DNA from: Dietzia sp. JS16-p6b
GTDB lineage: Bacteria; Actinomycetota; Actinomycetes; Mycobacteriales; Mycobacteriaceae
NCBI RefSeq assembly: GCF_003052165.1
Contig: NZ_CP024869.1
Span: 620,001 to 684,000 of the forward strand
Direction: 5' to 3'
DNA length: 64,000 bases
Part shown: positions 53,167 to 61,622 of the stretch, one piece after another
Layout: the number at the start of each line of letters is the position of its first letter
Position numbering within the stretch: the first letter of the stretch is position 1
The notes under the pieces: generated by a model
The model's database searches: none
Told to the model about the DNA's origin: nothing
The model's input: the letters and a program-made list of their open reading frames with translations, nothing else
Program-made: the position numbers and the translations under genes

Positions 53167-54402
53167 ATGACATCCATCGAGATTCCGGGTAGCACCGCGA
53201 CGACCGGGTCGGTGCCGGTGGCTGTTCCGACTCCGCCCGCGGAGCGGGCCACCACGCGTGAGCCCTACCTGCGGTTGCACTGGAAAGACGACGTGACGGG
53301 CGCCCGCGGTTTCCTCGTCGTCGACACCCTCGTCGGTGGCCTGGCCACCGGGGGCACCAGGATGCGGGCCGGCTGCACCCTTGGTGAGGTGGAGGACCTG
53401 GCCCGGGGCATGACGCGTAAGACCGCGGCGTTCGACCTCCCCGTGGGTGGCGCCAAGGGCGGCATCGACTTCGACCCCAAGGATCCGCGCGCCGTCGAGG
53501 TGTTGTCCAGGTTCTGCGAGGCGATGCGCCCGTTCCTCGATCGTCACTGGGTGACCGCCGAGGACCTGGGGGTTCCGCAGCACCTGATCGACGAGGTCTT
53601 CGCGGGGCTGGGGATGCGGCAGTCCTACCACGCCGCCATCGAGCGTTCCGAGGATCCCGCCGCGACCGCGGGCCGCATCTTCCGCGGGCTCACGGCCGAG
53701 GTGCCCGGTGGGCTGCTCGGCGACGTGATCGGCGGGTACGGGGTGGCGCAGGCGTGCCTGGCGGCGGCCTACGTGCGCGGCTGGGACGTCGGCCGCACGA
53801 CCGTCGCGGTCCAGGGCGTGGGCACGATGGGTGGCGCGGCGGCCTGGTACCTGCACGAGGCCGGTATGACCGTGGTCGCGGTGGCCGACGCCGCGGGAAC
53901 CCTCTACGACCCGGCGGGCCTCGACATCCCCGCGCTGCTCGCCACCCGCGACCGCTTCGGTGAGATCGACCGGGCGGCGGTTCCCGCCCGGGTCCAGCGT
54001 CTGGAGCGGGATCAGATCATCGGGATGGACGTCGACGTCCTGGTCCCCGCCGCGGTCTCCTACGCGATCACCGCGGACAACTGCGCGTCCGTCACCGCGC
54101 CGATCGTGGTGGAGGCCGCCAACGCCGCCACCACCATCGACGCCGAGCTCGACCTCACGGCGCGCGGGATCGCGGTGCTACCGGACTTCGTGGCCAACGC
54201 CGGCGCGGTCGCCTGGGCCTGGTGGCTGATCCTCGGAGAGGTCGACGATCAGCCCGGGACCTCGTTCCTGCGGCTCAGCCGGGAGATGACGGCCAAGGTG
54301 TCGGACCTGCTCACCCGGTGGACTCCCGCGGACGGCCCGGTGCGCTGGACGGCCGACGTCTCGCACCTGGTACGCGAGGTCCCGCCGGTCGTCGTGCCCT
54401 GA
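53167..54402 (+). CDS. Glu/Leu/Phe/Val dehydrogenase-family protein
   Basis: Amino-acid dehydrogenase of 411 residues: GGLATGGTRMRAGCTLGEVE, DLARGMTRKTAAFDLPVGGAKGGIDFDP (catalytic Lys region), AEDLGVPQHLID, and a C-terminal NAD(P) domain with VAVQGVGTMGGAAAWYL and VVEAANAATT. It catalyses reversible oxidative deamination of an amino acid; glutamate versus leucine or other substrates cannot be decided. AGGAGG eight bases before ATG 53167 can be occluded by a hairpin. Divergent from the LysR gene and followed by a long palindromic terminator. Confidence 0.88.
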   Translation: MTSIEIPGSTATTGSVPVAVPTPPAERATTREPYLRLHWKDDVTGARGFLVVDTLVGGLATGGTRMRAGCTLGEVEDLARGMTRKTAAFDLPVGGAKGGIDFDPKDPRAVEVLSRFCEAMRPFLDRHWVTAEDLGVPQHLIDEVFAGLGMRQSYHAAIERSEDPAATAGRIFRGLTAEVPGGLLGDVIGGYGVAQACLAAAYVRGWDVGRTTVAVQGVGTMGGAAAWYLHEAGMTVVAVADAAGTLYDPAGLDIPALLATRDRFGEIDRAAVPARVQRLERDQIIGMDVDVLVPAAVSYAITADNCASVTAPIVVEAANAATTIDAELDLTARGIAVLPDFVANAGAVAWAWWLILGEVDDQPGTSFLRLSREMTAKVSDLLTRWTPADGPVRWTADVSHLVREVPPVVVP

Positions 54403-54411
54403 CCGGGAATC

Positions 54412-54471
54412 CGCGCGCAACAGCTGCAGCCGCACACGAGATCTCGTGTGCGGCTGCAGTTGTTGCGCGCG
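54412..54471. terminator. 60-bp near-perfect palindrome between convergent genes
   Basis: Two 30-base arms (54412-54441 and 54442-54471) match with a single mismatch and no loop. It follows the dehydrogenase stop by nine bases and lies 30 bases after the stop of the convergent kstR, so it can terminate both. There is no T-run. The arm length is well above that of normal terminators in the window. Confidence 0.75.
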
Positions 54472-54500
54472 TGTGCGGAAAGTCGGGTGGGCGCGCCCGG

Positions 54501-55283
54501 TCAGGCCCCGGCCGCGGAGTCGGCGTCGACCGCCAGTCGCTCCTCGGCAGGCGAGTTCTCCTCAGCCCCGTTCTCCTCGGCCCCGTTCTCCTCGGCCGCC
54601 CCGTTCCCCTTTCCGATCGCGGTGTGCAGTCGCGCGCGGCGGGGCGAGTCGTCGGTGCCCAGCAGGAGGTCGATGGTCAACCCCAGCCTGCTGTTGACGT
54701 CTGCGGCCGAGGACCTCCTGGTGAGCCACGAGACGAGGTTGGACATCCACACGTCGGAGACCACGCGGGCGATCGAGAGCTGGACCTCGTCCGGCTCACC
54801 CTGGGCCATGGCCCGGGCGATGATCCGGTCCATGTAGAAGCCCACCTCCTCGACCTCGTTGGCCACCGAGGCATCGGCGAACATGAACGCCCGGGTCATG
54901 GCCTCGGTGAGGTTGGGATCGCGCTGCATGGACTTGGTGATCATGTCCACCACGACCTTCATGCGCTCCTGGGCGGTGTCCCCGGGCGGTGCCGAACGTT
55001 CCGTGCGCTGGTCCAGCCTGCGGAACTCACGGGCCAGAGCCGAGACCAGGAGGTGCACCTTGGAGGGGAAGTAGCGGTAGAGCGTGCCCACGGCGACCTC
55101 GGCCTTCTCGGCCACGGCCCGCATCTGCACCGCCTCGTACCCACCCTTGGCCGCCAGGGCCAAGGTGGCGTCGAGGATGCGGCGACGCCGCTCCCGCTGC
55201 GACGAGGTGCTGGGCTCGTCACCACGGGACGCGGGATCGGACGCGGCTGGACCGGAACCGGTCTCGGTCGAGCTCTTGGTCAT
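54501..55283 (-). CDS. kstR: TetR-family repressor of cholesterol catabolism, KstR
   Basis: The DNA-binding domain is almost that of M. tuberculosis KstR: QRERRRRILDATLALAAKGG, YEAVQMRAVAEKAEVAVGTL, YRYFPSKVHLLVSAL, and later LTEAMTRAFMFADAS and SDVWMSNLVSWLTRR. KstR is released by steroid-acyl-CoA esters. With 260 residues it is longer than the 199-220 of relatives because of an Asn-Gly-Ala-Glu-Glu repeat tail. ATG 55283 follows AGGAGG. The gene is divergent to fadE34 with a KstR box in between, so it is autoregulated. Confidence 0.95.
   Translation of the reverse strand: MTKSSTETGSGPAASDPASRGDEPSTSSQRERRRRILDATLALAAKGGYEAVQMRAVAEKAEVAVGTLYRYFPSKVHLLVSALAREFRRLDQRTERSAPPGDTAQERMKVVVDMITKSMQRDPNLTEAMTRAFMFADASVANEVEEVGFYMDRIIARAMAQGEPDEVQLSIARVVSDVWMSNLVSWLTRRSSAADVNSRLGLTIDLLLGTDDSPRRARLHTAIGKGNGAAEENGAEENGAEENSPAEERLAVDADSAAGA
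54555..54599 (-). repeat. Three 15-bp repeats encoding the KstR tail
   Basis: GTTCTCCTCGGCCCC-type units occur three times in tandem and encode the GAEEN repeats of the KstR C-terminus. The repeats keep the frame and fall outside the ligand-binding domain. Confidence 0.85.
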
Positions 55284-55369
55284 GAGGCGAGCCTCCTGGG
55301 CTGGCGACGGCCGATCGGGGGCCGGGTGCGGTCATCACGTCCTGCTGGTGCATTCTAGGACACGGTTGT

Positions 55370-55383
55370 TAGAACACGTTCTA
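55370..55383. promoter_or_regulatory. KstR operator between kstR and fadE34
   Basis: TAGAACACGTTCTA is a perfect palindrome fitting the KstR consensus TNNAACNNGTTNNA. Its last two bases begin TATTAT (55382-55387), the likely -10 box of fadE34, so KstR would block polymerase there and also cover the divergent kstR promoter. Confidence 0.85.
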
Positions 55384-55449
55384 TTATGGGGGAGAGCGCC
55401 GGTCCTCGGACCCGCGCCGGTTCGAACCCCGTCGCGACGAGGAGCCACC

Positions 55450-57651
55450 GTGAGCATCGCCACCACCCCGGATCAGATCGAGATCCAGAACTCGATCAGG
55501 TCCTGGGCCAAGTCCGTCGATCCCGTGGACACAGTACGCGCACAGGAGACCGACCCGGACGCGTGGAAGGCACTTTGGGCCCAGTTGGCCGAACTGGGGA
55601 TCTTCGGCGTCGCCGTCGCCGAGGAGTACGGCGGGGCCGGGGCCGAGATCATCGACCTGGCCTGCATGCTCGAGGAGGCCACGGCCCGGATGGCCCCCGG
55701 CCCGATCCTGTCGACCGCCGTCGCGGGCGTGCTGGTCTCGCGCGCCGGGGGCGCGGTCGCCTCCGCCCTCGGTGAGACCATCGCCGACGGCGGGCTGCCG
55801 GTGGGCGTCTGCCTGGGCCACGGCGCGGCGACCCTTGCGGGCTCGACCACTGGGGACACCACCACCGCGGGCTCGACCACGGTGACGGGTGATCCGGGTG
55901 TCGCCTACGGCGGGACCACGGGCGGCGGCATCCTCCTGGCGGTTGAGGTCGACGGACAGACCCGGTGGGCGCTTCTCGACGGGGACACCGAGGGGCTCAC
56001 CGTGAGCGCCGCGACCCCTTACGACCTGTCGGCTTCCATCGGTCACGTGTCCCTGCAGGACGTGCGGATACCGGACGACCGCATCCTCGACGGAATCACC
56101 ACGGACCATGTCCACCAGCTGTTCGTGACCCTCGCCGCCGCAGAAGTCGCCGGGGTCGCCGACTACACGCTCACCACCGCGGTCGAGTACGCCAAGATCC
56201 GCGAGCAGTTCGGCCGCACCATCGGCTCGTTCCAGTCGATCAAGCACCTGGCGGCCGACATGCTCTGCCGCACCGAGCAGATCCGTGCCGCGGCATGGGA
56301 CGCCGCCGCGGCCGCCGAGGACCTGCTCGCCCCGGACTCGGAGCTGCCCGTCGCGGCCGCGGTGGCCGGGGCCCTGGCCTTCGACAACGCCGTACGCAAC
56401 TCGCAGGACTGCATCCAGATCCTCGGCGGAATCGGCTTCACCTTCGAGCACGACGCACACTTCTACATGCGACGGGCGGGCGCGCTGCGCCAGGCGATCG
56501 GCGGCGCGGCCCGCTGGCGGCGCTCGCTGGCCGAGCTCACCCTGGCCGGCGCTCGGCGACACCTCGAGATCGACCTGTCGGAGGTCGAGGGTCTGGAATC
56601 CCGTCGCGAGGAGATCAGGGCCCTGGTGGCGACGGTCGCGGCGGTCTCCGGTGACGAGCGCAAGCGGGCCCTGGCGGACACCGGACTGTTCATGCCGCAC
56701 CTGCCCGAGCCGTGGGGCCTGGGGGCCTCGCCCGCCGAACAGCTCCTGATCGACGAGGAGCTCGAGGCCGCGGGCGTGAGCCGCCACAACATCACCATCG
56801 GCGGCTGGGCCGTGCCGACCATCCTGCAGGCCGCACCCGAGCACGCCGACCGGCTGGTCCGCGGCACCATGGCCGGCGAGATCAGGTGGTGTCAGCTGTT
56901 CTCCGAGCCCGGCGCCGGCTCCGATCTCGCGGCGCTGCGCGCGACCGCCGAGAAGGTCGACGGCGGGTGGCGGATCAACGGCCAGAAGGTGTGGACCTCC
57001 CTGGCGCGCGAGGCCGACTGGGCCATGTGCCTGGCCCGCACGGATCCCGACGCCCCCAAGCACAAGGGCATCACCTACTTCCTCGTGGACATGAGATCCG
57101 AGGGCATCCGGACCAGGCCACTGCGTGAGATCACCGGTGAGGCGCTGTTCAACGAGGTCTACCTCGAGGACCTGTTCGTCCCCGACGAGTTCCAGGTCGG
57201 ACAGGTGAACGACGGCTGGAAGATCGCGCGGACGACCCTGGCCAACGAGCGTGTGGCGATGGGCGGCGGCTCCTCGCTCGGCGAGGCCGCCGAGGAGATC
57301 ATCGGACTCATCCGCGCGGCGGGGGCCCAGGACGACGCCCTGGTCCTGGACGAGCTCGGCAGGCACGTCGCCGACGGGGTGGTGGGGAGCCTGCTCGACC
57401 TGCGCACCGCGCTGCGGAGCCTCTCCGGTTCCGGCCCGGGCGCCGAGTCCTCCGTCCGCAAGATCGTGGGCGTGCGCCACCGCCAGGACATCGCCGAGTT
57501 CGGGCTCGAGCTCACCGGTACCGGCGGGGTCGAGTTCACCGAGCAGGGGCGCAAGTTCCTCATGGTCCGCTGCCTGTCGATCGCCGGCGGCACGGAGCAG
57601 GTGCTGCTCAACGTGGTCGGGGAACGCATCCTCGGCCTGCCCAGGGACTGA
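55450..57651 (+). CDS. fadE34: Double-domain acyl-CoA dehydrogenase FadE34
   Basis: The 733-residue protein contains two acyl-CoA dehydrogenase modules in one chain: about 1-370 (VAEEYGGAGAEIIDL, REQFGRTIGSFQSIKHLAADM, ILGGIGFTFEHD) and about 385-733 (FSEPGAGSDLAALRATAEK, NGQKVWTSLAREADWAMCLAR, SIAGGTEQVLLNVVGERILG). M. tuberculosis FadE34 (711 residues), next to kstR, has the same build and dehydrogenates the 24-carbon steroid side-chain CoA ester. A Thr/Gly-rich insert (near 140-155) is specific here. GTG 55450 follows GAGGAG. KstR-controlled. Confidence 0.92.
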   Translation: MSIATTPDQIEIQNSIRSWAKSVDPVDTVRAQETDPDAWKALWAQLAELGIFGVAVAEEYGGAGAEIIDLACMLEEATARMAPGPILSTAVAGVLVSRAGGAVASALGETIADGGLPVGVCLGHGAATLAGSTTGDTTTAGSTTVTGDPGVAYGGTTGGGILLAVEVDGQTRWALLDGDTEGLTVSAATPYDLSASIGHVSLQDVRIPDDRILDGITTDHVHQLFVTLAAAEVAGVADYTLTTAVEYAKIREQFGRTIGSFQSIKHLAADMLCRTEQIRAAAWDAAAAAEDLLAPDSELPVAAAVAGALAFDNAVRNSQDCIQILGGIGFTFEHDAHFYMRRAGALRQAIGGAARWRRSLAELTLAGARRHLEIDLSEVEGLESRREEIRALVATVAAVSGDERKRALADTGLFMPHLPEPWGLGASPAEQLLIDEELEAAGVSRHNITIGGWAVPTILQAAPEHADRLVRGTMAGEIRWCQLFSEPGAGSDLAALRATAEKVDGGWRINGQKVWTSLAREADWAMCLARTDPDAPKHKGITYFLVDMRSEGIRTRPLREITGEALFNEVYLEDLFVPDEFQVGQVNDGWKIARTTLANERVAMGGGSSLGEAAEEIIGLIRAAGAQDDALVLDELGRHVADGVVGSLLDLRTALRSLSGSGPGAESSVRKIVGVRHRQDIAEFGLELTGTGGVEFTEQGRKFLMVRCLSIAGGTEQVLLNVVGERILGLPRD

Positions 57652-57694
57652 CCGACCCGTGCCTGAACCCCTCTCGACTAAGGACTGATCTGAC

Positions 57695-60049
57695 GTGGAT
57701 TTCACCCGTACCGAGACCCAGGCCGCCGTCGCCGAGGCCGTGGCCGGCGCACTGACCACGGCCGCCCCGGCAGACGAGCTGCTCACCGCGCTGCCCAGCC
57801 GTGGAGTCTCCGACGCCGGCTACGACGAGCGGCTGTGGTCCGCGTTCGCGGGGTCGGGGTTGCTCTCGCTGGGCCTGCCCGCCGCGCTCGGCGGTGACGA
57901 CCTCTCGGTGGCCGACATCGCCGTGGTCCTCGAGGAGGTCGGACGGTCCGGCGTGGTGATCCCCGCGCTCGAGACCCTCGGCTTCGGCGTCATGCCGATC
58001 GTCGCCCTCGGCACCGCGGACCAGCAGAAGGCGCTGCTCGAGGGTGTCGAGGACGGCCGCATCCTCACCGCCGCCCTCGCCGAGCCCGGGAGCCCGCTCC
58101 CGCTCGAACCCACCGTGCGCCTCGACGGCGGGACGATCACCGGCACCGTCACCGCGGTCCGCTACGCCGCCCAGGCCCGATCCGTCCTGGTGCCGGTGTC
58201 CACGGCTGAGGGAACCGCCGCCCTCGTCGTCGTCGCCCCCGACGCCCCCGGGGTCACCCTGACCCCGACCCTCGGGTCGCTCGGCGTGCCGGAGTACGCG
58301 ATGCGGTTCGAGGCGACACCGGTCGACGACGACGACGTGCTCCGCGGCCCGGGGGACGGATCGGTCCTCGACGAGTTCCGACGGCTCGTCCTGGCGGCGT
58401 GCATCGCCCACGGTGACGGCCTGGTCTCCGGCGCGTTGGACATGACCGCCGACTACCTCAAGCAGCGTGTGCAGTTCGGCAAGCCGCTCGGCTCGTTCCA
58501 GGCGGTCCAGCAGGAGCTGGCCGACGTCTACATCATCTCGCGCACGCTGCACGTGATCTCACAGTCGGTGACCTGGCGGGTCTCGGAGGGGCTCACCGGC
58601 CCGGCGGACCGCTACGCCACCGATCCCGCGATCGGTGCCTACTGGCTGGCCACCGAGGGGCCGCGAGCGGTGCAGATGCTGCACCACCTGCACGGCGGGG
58701 TCGGGGTGGACATCACCTACCCCATGTTCCGGTACTCGTCGGCGGTCAAGGACCTGGCCCGCTTCGTCGGCGGCGCGCAGTACCACTTGGACGACCTCGC
58801 GTCGGCGGTGGCGTCCGACCCCGTCGAGCACGTGACACCCGCCTCGACCGACGCCGACGCCGGAGCGGCGCCGGACGGCACATTCATCGACCTCACCTCA
58901 GACCAGCGAGCCCTCCAGGCCGAGCTCCGTGAGTACTTCTCCACGCTCATCTCGCCCGAGGAGGCGGCGGACATCGCCACCACCCGCCACGGCGACACCT
59001 ACGCGAAGATCATCGAGCGGATGGGCCGGGACGGGTGGCTGGGCGTGGGGTGGCCCACCGAGTTCGGCGGTAAGGGTTTCGGCCACATCGAGCAGTTGAT
59101 CTTCACCAACGAGGCCACCCGCGCCGACGTGCCGTTGCCGTCGGTCACGCTGCAGACCGTGGGCCCGACCCTGCAGAAATACGGTACCGAGGCGCAGAAG
59201 GAGAAGTTCCTCCCCGGCATCCTCGACGGCTCGATCCACTTCGCCATCGGCTACTCCGAGCCCGACGCCGGTACCGACCTCGCCGCGCTGCGGACCACCG
59301 CCAGGCGCGACGAGGCGACCGGCGACTGGATCATCAACGGGCAGAAGATGTGGACCACCGGCGGCCATCACGCCGACTACATCTGGCTGGCCGCCCGCAC
59401 CGGGGCCCCGGACTCCCGGCACCGCGGTCTGACCATCTTCATCGTCGACACCACCGACCCAGGGTTCTCGTACACCCCGATCATCACCTGCGACGGCGCC
59501 CACCACGTCAACGCCACCTACTACTCGGACGTGCGCGTCCCGGCGGACATGGTCGTCGGCGAGGTCGACGGTGGATGGAAGATGCTCACCACCCAGCTCA
59601 ACCACGAGCGCGTGATGCTGGCGCCGTCCGGCCGACCGGGCGGGTACTACGACGAACTGGTCGGCTGGGCCCGCGGCACCGGGGCCGACGGGGTCCGGCA
59701 CCTGGACCGGCCGGAGGTCCGTCGCGGGCTCGCCGAGATCTTCGCGTTCGTCCGGCTCAATGAACTGCTCAACTGGCAGGTCTCGTCCGCCGGGGAGAAC
59801 CCGTCGATGGGCGACTCGGCCGCGTCCAAGGTGTTCTCCACCGAGAGGATCCAACACGCCGGTCGGATCATCGAAGAACTACTCGGCCGCTTCGGCGACC
59901 CCACCGATCCCGACACCGCGAAGCTCCAGCGGTGGTTCGACATGATGAACAAGCGCAACGTCGTGATCACCTTCGGGGGAGGCGTCAACGAGGTCATGCG
60001 CGAACTGACCTGCATGGGCGGCCTCGGCATGCCCCGCACCGCCCGCTGA
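57695..60049 (+). CDS. Fused ChsE2-ChsE1 (FadE28-FadE29) steroid acyl-CoA dehydrogenase
   Basis: The 784-residue chain joins a FadE28-like half (about 1-365; MDFTRTETQAAVAEAVAGAL, QRVQFGKPLGSFQAVQQELAD) to a FadE29-like half (about 393-784; FIDLTSDQRALQAELREYFS, GYSEPDAGTDLAALRTTARR, FGGGVNEVMREL). In M. tuberculosis these are the separate beta and alpha subunits of the ChsE1-ChsE2 heterotetramer that introduces the double bond in 3-oxo-4-pregnene-20-carboxyl-CoA. A Thr/Ala/Asp-rich linker (about 365-392) replaces the gene boundary. The following genes chsH2-chsH1-ltp2 are the rest of the igr operon. Confidence 0.92.
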   Translation: MDFTRTETQAAVAEAVAGALTTAAPADELLTALPSRGVSDAGYDERLWSAFAGSGLLSLGLPAALGGDDLSVADIAVVLEEVGRSGVVIPALETLGFGVMPIVALGTADQQKALLEGVEDGRILTAALAEPGSPLPLEPTVRLDGGTITGTVTAVRYAAQARSVLVPVSTAEGTAALVVVAPDAPGVTLTPTLGSLGVPEYAMRFEATPVDDDDVLRGPGDGSVLDEFRRLVLAACIAHGDGLVSGALDMTADYLKQRVQFGKPLGSFQAVQQELADVYIISRTLHVISQSVTWRVSEGLTGPADRYATDPAIGAYWLATEGPRAVQMLHHLHGGVGVDITYPMFRYSSAVKDLARFVGGAQYHLDDLASAVASDPVEHVTPASTDADAGAAPDGTFIDLTSDQRALQAELREYFSTLISPEEAADIATTRHGDTYAKIIERMGRDGWLGVGWPTEFGGKGFGHIEQLIFTNEATRADVPLPSVTLQTVGPTLQKYGTEAQKEKFLPGILDGSIHFAIGYSEPDAGTDLAALRTTARRDEATGDWIINGQKMWTTGGHHADYIWLAARTGAPDSRHRGLTIFIVDTTDPGFSYTPIITCDGAHHVNATYYSDVRVPADMVVGEVDGGWKMLTTQLNHERVMLAPSGRPGGYYDELVGWARGTGADGVRHLDRPEVRRGLAEIFAFVRLNELLNWQVSSAGENPSMGDSAASKVFSTERIQHAGRIIEELLGRFGDPTDPDTAKLQRWFDMMNKRNVVITFGGGVNEVMRELTCMGGLGMPRTAR

Positions 60050-60096
60050 CGGCGGCCCGATCCGGCCACGTCCACGACCTAACGAGAAGGACATCC

Positions 60097-61191
60097 ATGA
60101 GTGACGAGCAGGCGGACCGCATCCTCGCCGCCGCCGACGAGGTGCGCCGGTCCGGGGGCAGCGCCCCCAGGACGGGCCGCGATCCCGTCAATCTGCCGAT
60201 GATCCGCAACTGGACCGAGGCGATCGGTGACGTCAACCCGATCTACACCGACGAGGCCGCGGCGGGGGCGGCCGGCCACGGTGGCCTCGTGGCCCCGCCG
60301 GCGATGGCGCAGGTGTGGACCATGCGTGGTCTGGGGAAGGCTCGGGAGGCCGACGACCCGCTGGGGCGGATGACCGACATCCTCGACGCCGAGGGCTTCA
60401 CCTCGGTGGTGGCCACCAACTGCGACTCGACCTACCACCGGTACATCCGCCCCGGCGAGGAGGTCACCATCTCCTCGGTGCTCACCGACGTCGTGGGACC
60501 CAAGACCACGGGCCTGGGGGAGGGCTGGTTCTTCACCACCCGCAACTACTGGCGGGTCGGCGACGAGCTCGTGGCGGAGATGGACTTCCGGATCCTCAAG
60601 TTCCGCCCCGCCGCCCGTCAGGCTGAGCCGGCTACCAAGCCCGCCGCCAAGCCCGCCGCCGAGTCCGCCGGCATCGTCTCGAGCTCCGGGGCCCCTACGG
60701 ACGACCTGGTGGTGGGAAAGGTCATGCGCCCGTCCGTCTCGCAGGACACGCGCTTCTTCTGGGACGGCGTCCGCGCCCACGAACTGCGCATCCAGACACT
60801 CGAGGACGGCTCGCTGCAGCACCCGCCCGTCCCGGCGCTGTGGAAGGACAGGTCCGAGCAGACCGACTACGTCGTGGCCTCCGGTCGCGGCACCGTGTAC
60901 AGCTTCGTCACCCACCACGCCCCACGCGTCCCGGGACGCACCCGGTTCCCGTTCGTCATCGCCCTCGTGGAGCTGGAGGAGGGGGTGCGGATGCTCGGTG
61001 AGTTGCGCGAGGTGGACCCGGCCGAGGTGACGATCGGGATGCCGGTCGAGGTCGAGTTCCTCGACATGCCGGGCGACCCCGGCGAGGACGCCGCCTTCGG
61101 GACCGAGCCGTGGACCCTGTACGCCTGGCGGCCGGTCGCCGACCGCCAGGCCACCGAGCACGCGAGCACCGAGCGGGAGGAGTCGAAGTGA
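60097..61191 (+). CDS. chsH2: ChsH2: MaoC-like hydratase subunit with DUF35 domain
   Basis: The 364-residue protein has an N-terminal MaoC-like hotdog domain (about 25-170: AIGDVNPIYTDEAAA, GGLVAPPAMAQVW) and a C-terminal DUF35 OB-fold (about 230-355: YVVASGRGTVYSFVTHHAP, PFVIALVELEEGVRM), joined by an Ala/Pro/Lys linker. It corresponds to Rv3542c. With ChsH1 it hydrates the C17 propenoyl-CoA side chain, and its DUF35 part docks the aldolase Ltp2. ATG 60097 follows GAGAAGGA. It overlaps chsH1 by four bases. Confidence 0.93.
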   Translation: MSDEQADRILAAADEVRRSGGSAPRTGRDPVNLPMIRNWTEAIGDVNPIYTDEAAAGAAGHGGLVAPPAMAQVWTMRGLGKAREADDPLGRMTDILDAEGFTSVVATNCDSTYHRYIRPGEEVTISSVLTDVVGPKTTGLGEGWFFTTRNYWRVGDELVAEMDFRILKFRPAARQAEPATKPAAKPAAESAGIVSSSGAPTDDLVVGKVMRPSVSQDTRFFWDGVRAHELRIQTLEDGSLQHPPVPALWKDRSEQTDYVVASGRGTVYSFVTHHAPRVPGRTRFPFVIALVELEEGVRMLGELREVDPAEVTIGMPVEVEFLDMPGDPGEDAAFGTEPWTLYAWRPVADRQATEHASTEREESK

Positions 61192-61622
61192 GTGATCGAG
61201 TGATCTGCCCGGCCGAGCCGCCCGCGGTGGCGGTGGGGGACCGACTGCCCGAGTTGACCGTCGAGGGCACCCCGACGTTCATCGTGGCCTCCGCTCTGGC
61301 GACCCGGGATTTCCAGGACGTGCACCACGACCGCGACCTCGCTCACGCCAAGGGCTCCGAGGACATCTTCGTCAACATCCTCACGGACACGGGTCTGGTG
61401 CAGCGGTTCGTCACCGACTGGGCGGGTCAGCGCGCCCGGATCACGTCGATCAGGCTGCGCCTCGGAGTGCCCTGGTACGCGTACGACACGCTCACCCTGG
61501 CCGGTGAGGTCACCGGGGTCGACGCCGACGGGCTGGTCACTCTGAAGATCGTCGGCACGGACTCGTTGGGCGCGCACGTCACCTCGACGGCGACCCTCTA
61601 CATGAACGGAGATCCACAGTGA
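61188..61622 (+). CDS. chsH1: ChsH1: MaoC-like enoyl-CoA hydratase subunit
   Basis: The 144-residue single hotdog domain carries the hydratase residues in TRDFQDVHHDRDLAHAKG (Asp and His) and matches Rv3541c. It is the catalytic partner of ChsH2 in the side-chain hydration step. GTG 61188 overlaps the chsH2 stop (GTGA) and follows GGGAGGAG; its own TGA overlaps the ltp2 GTG. Confidence 0.93.
   Translation: MSDRVICPAEPPAVAVGDRLPELTVEGTPTFIVASALATRDFQDVHHDRDLAHAKGSEDIFVNILTDTGLVQRFVTDWAGQRARITSIRLRLGVPWYAYDTLTLAGEVTGVDADGLVTLKIVGTDSLGAHVTSTATLYMNGDPQ

Noticed and set aside
54555-54599. Short direct repeats considered as CRISPR
   Set aside because: Units are adjacent without spacers and encode a protein repeat in KstR.
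55419-55428. GGTTCGAACC, resembling a tRNA T-loop
   Set aside because: No acceptor stem, D-arm or anticodon arm can be formed around it; it lies in the fadE34 leader.
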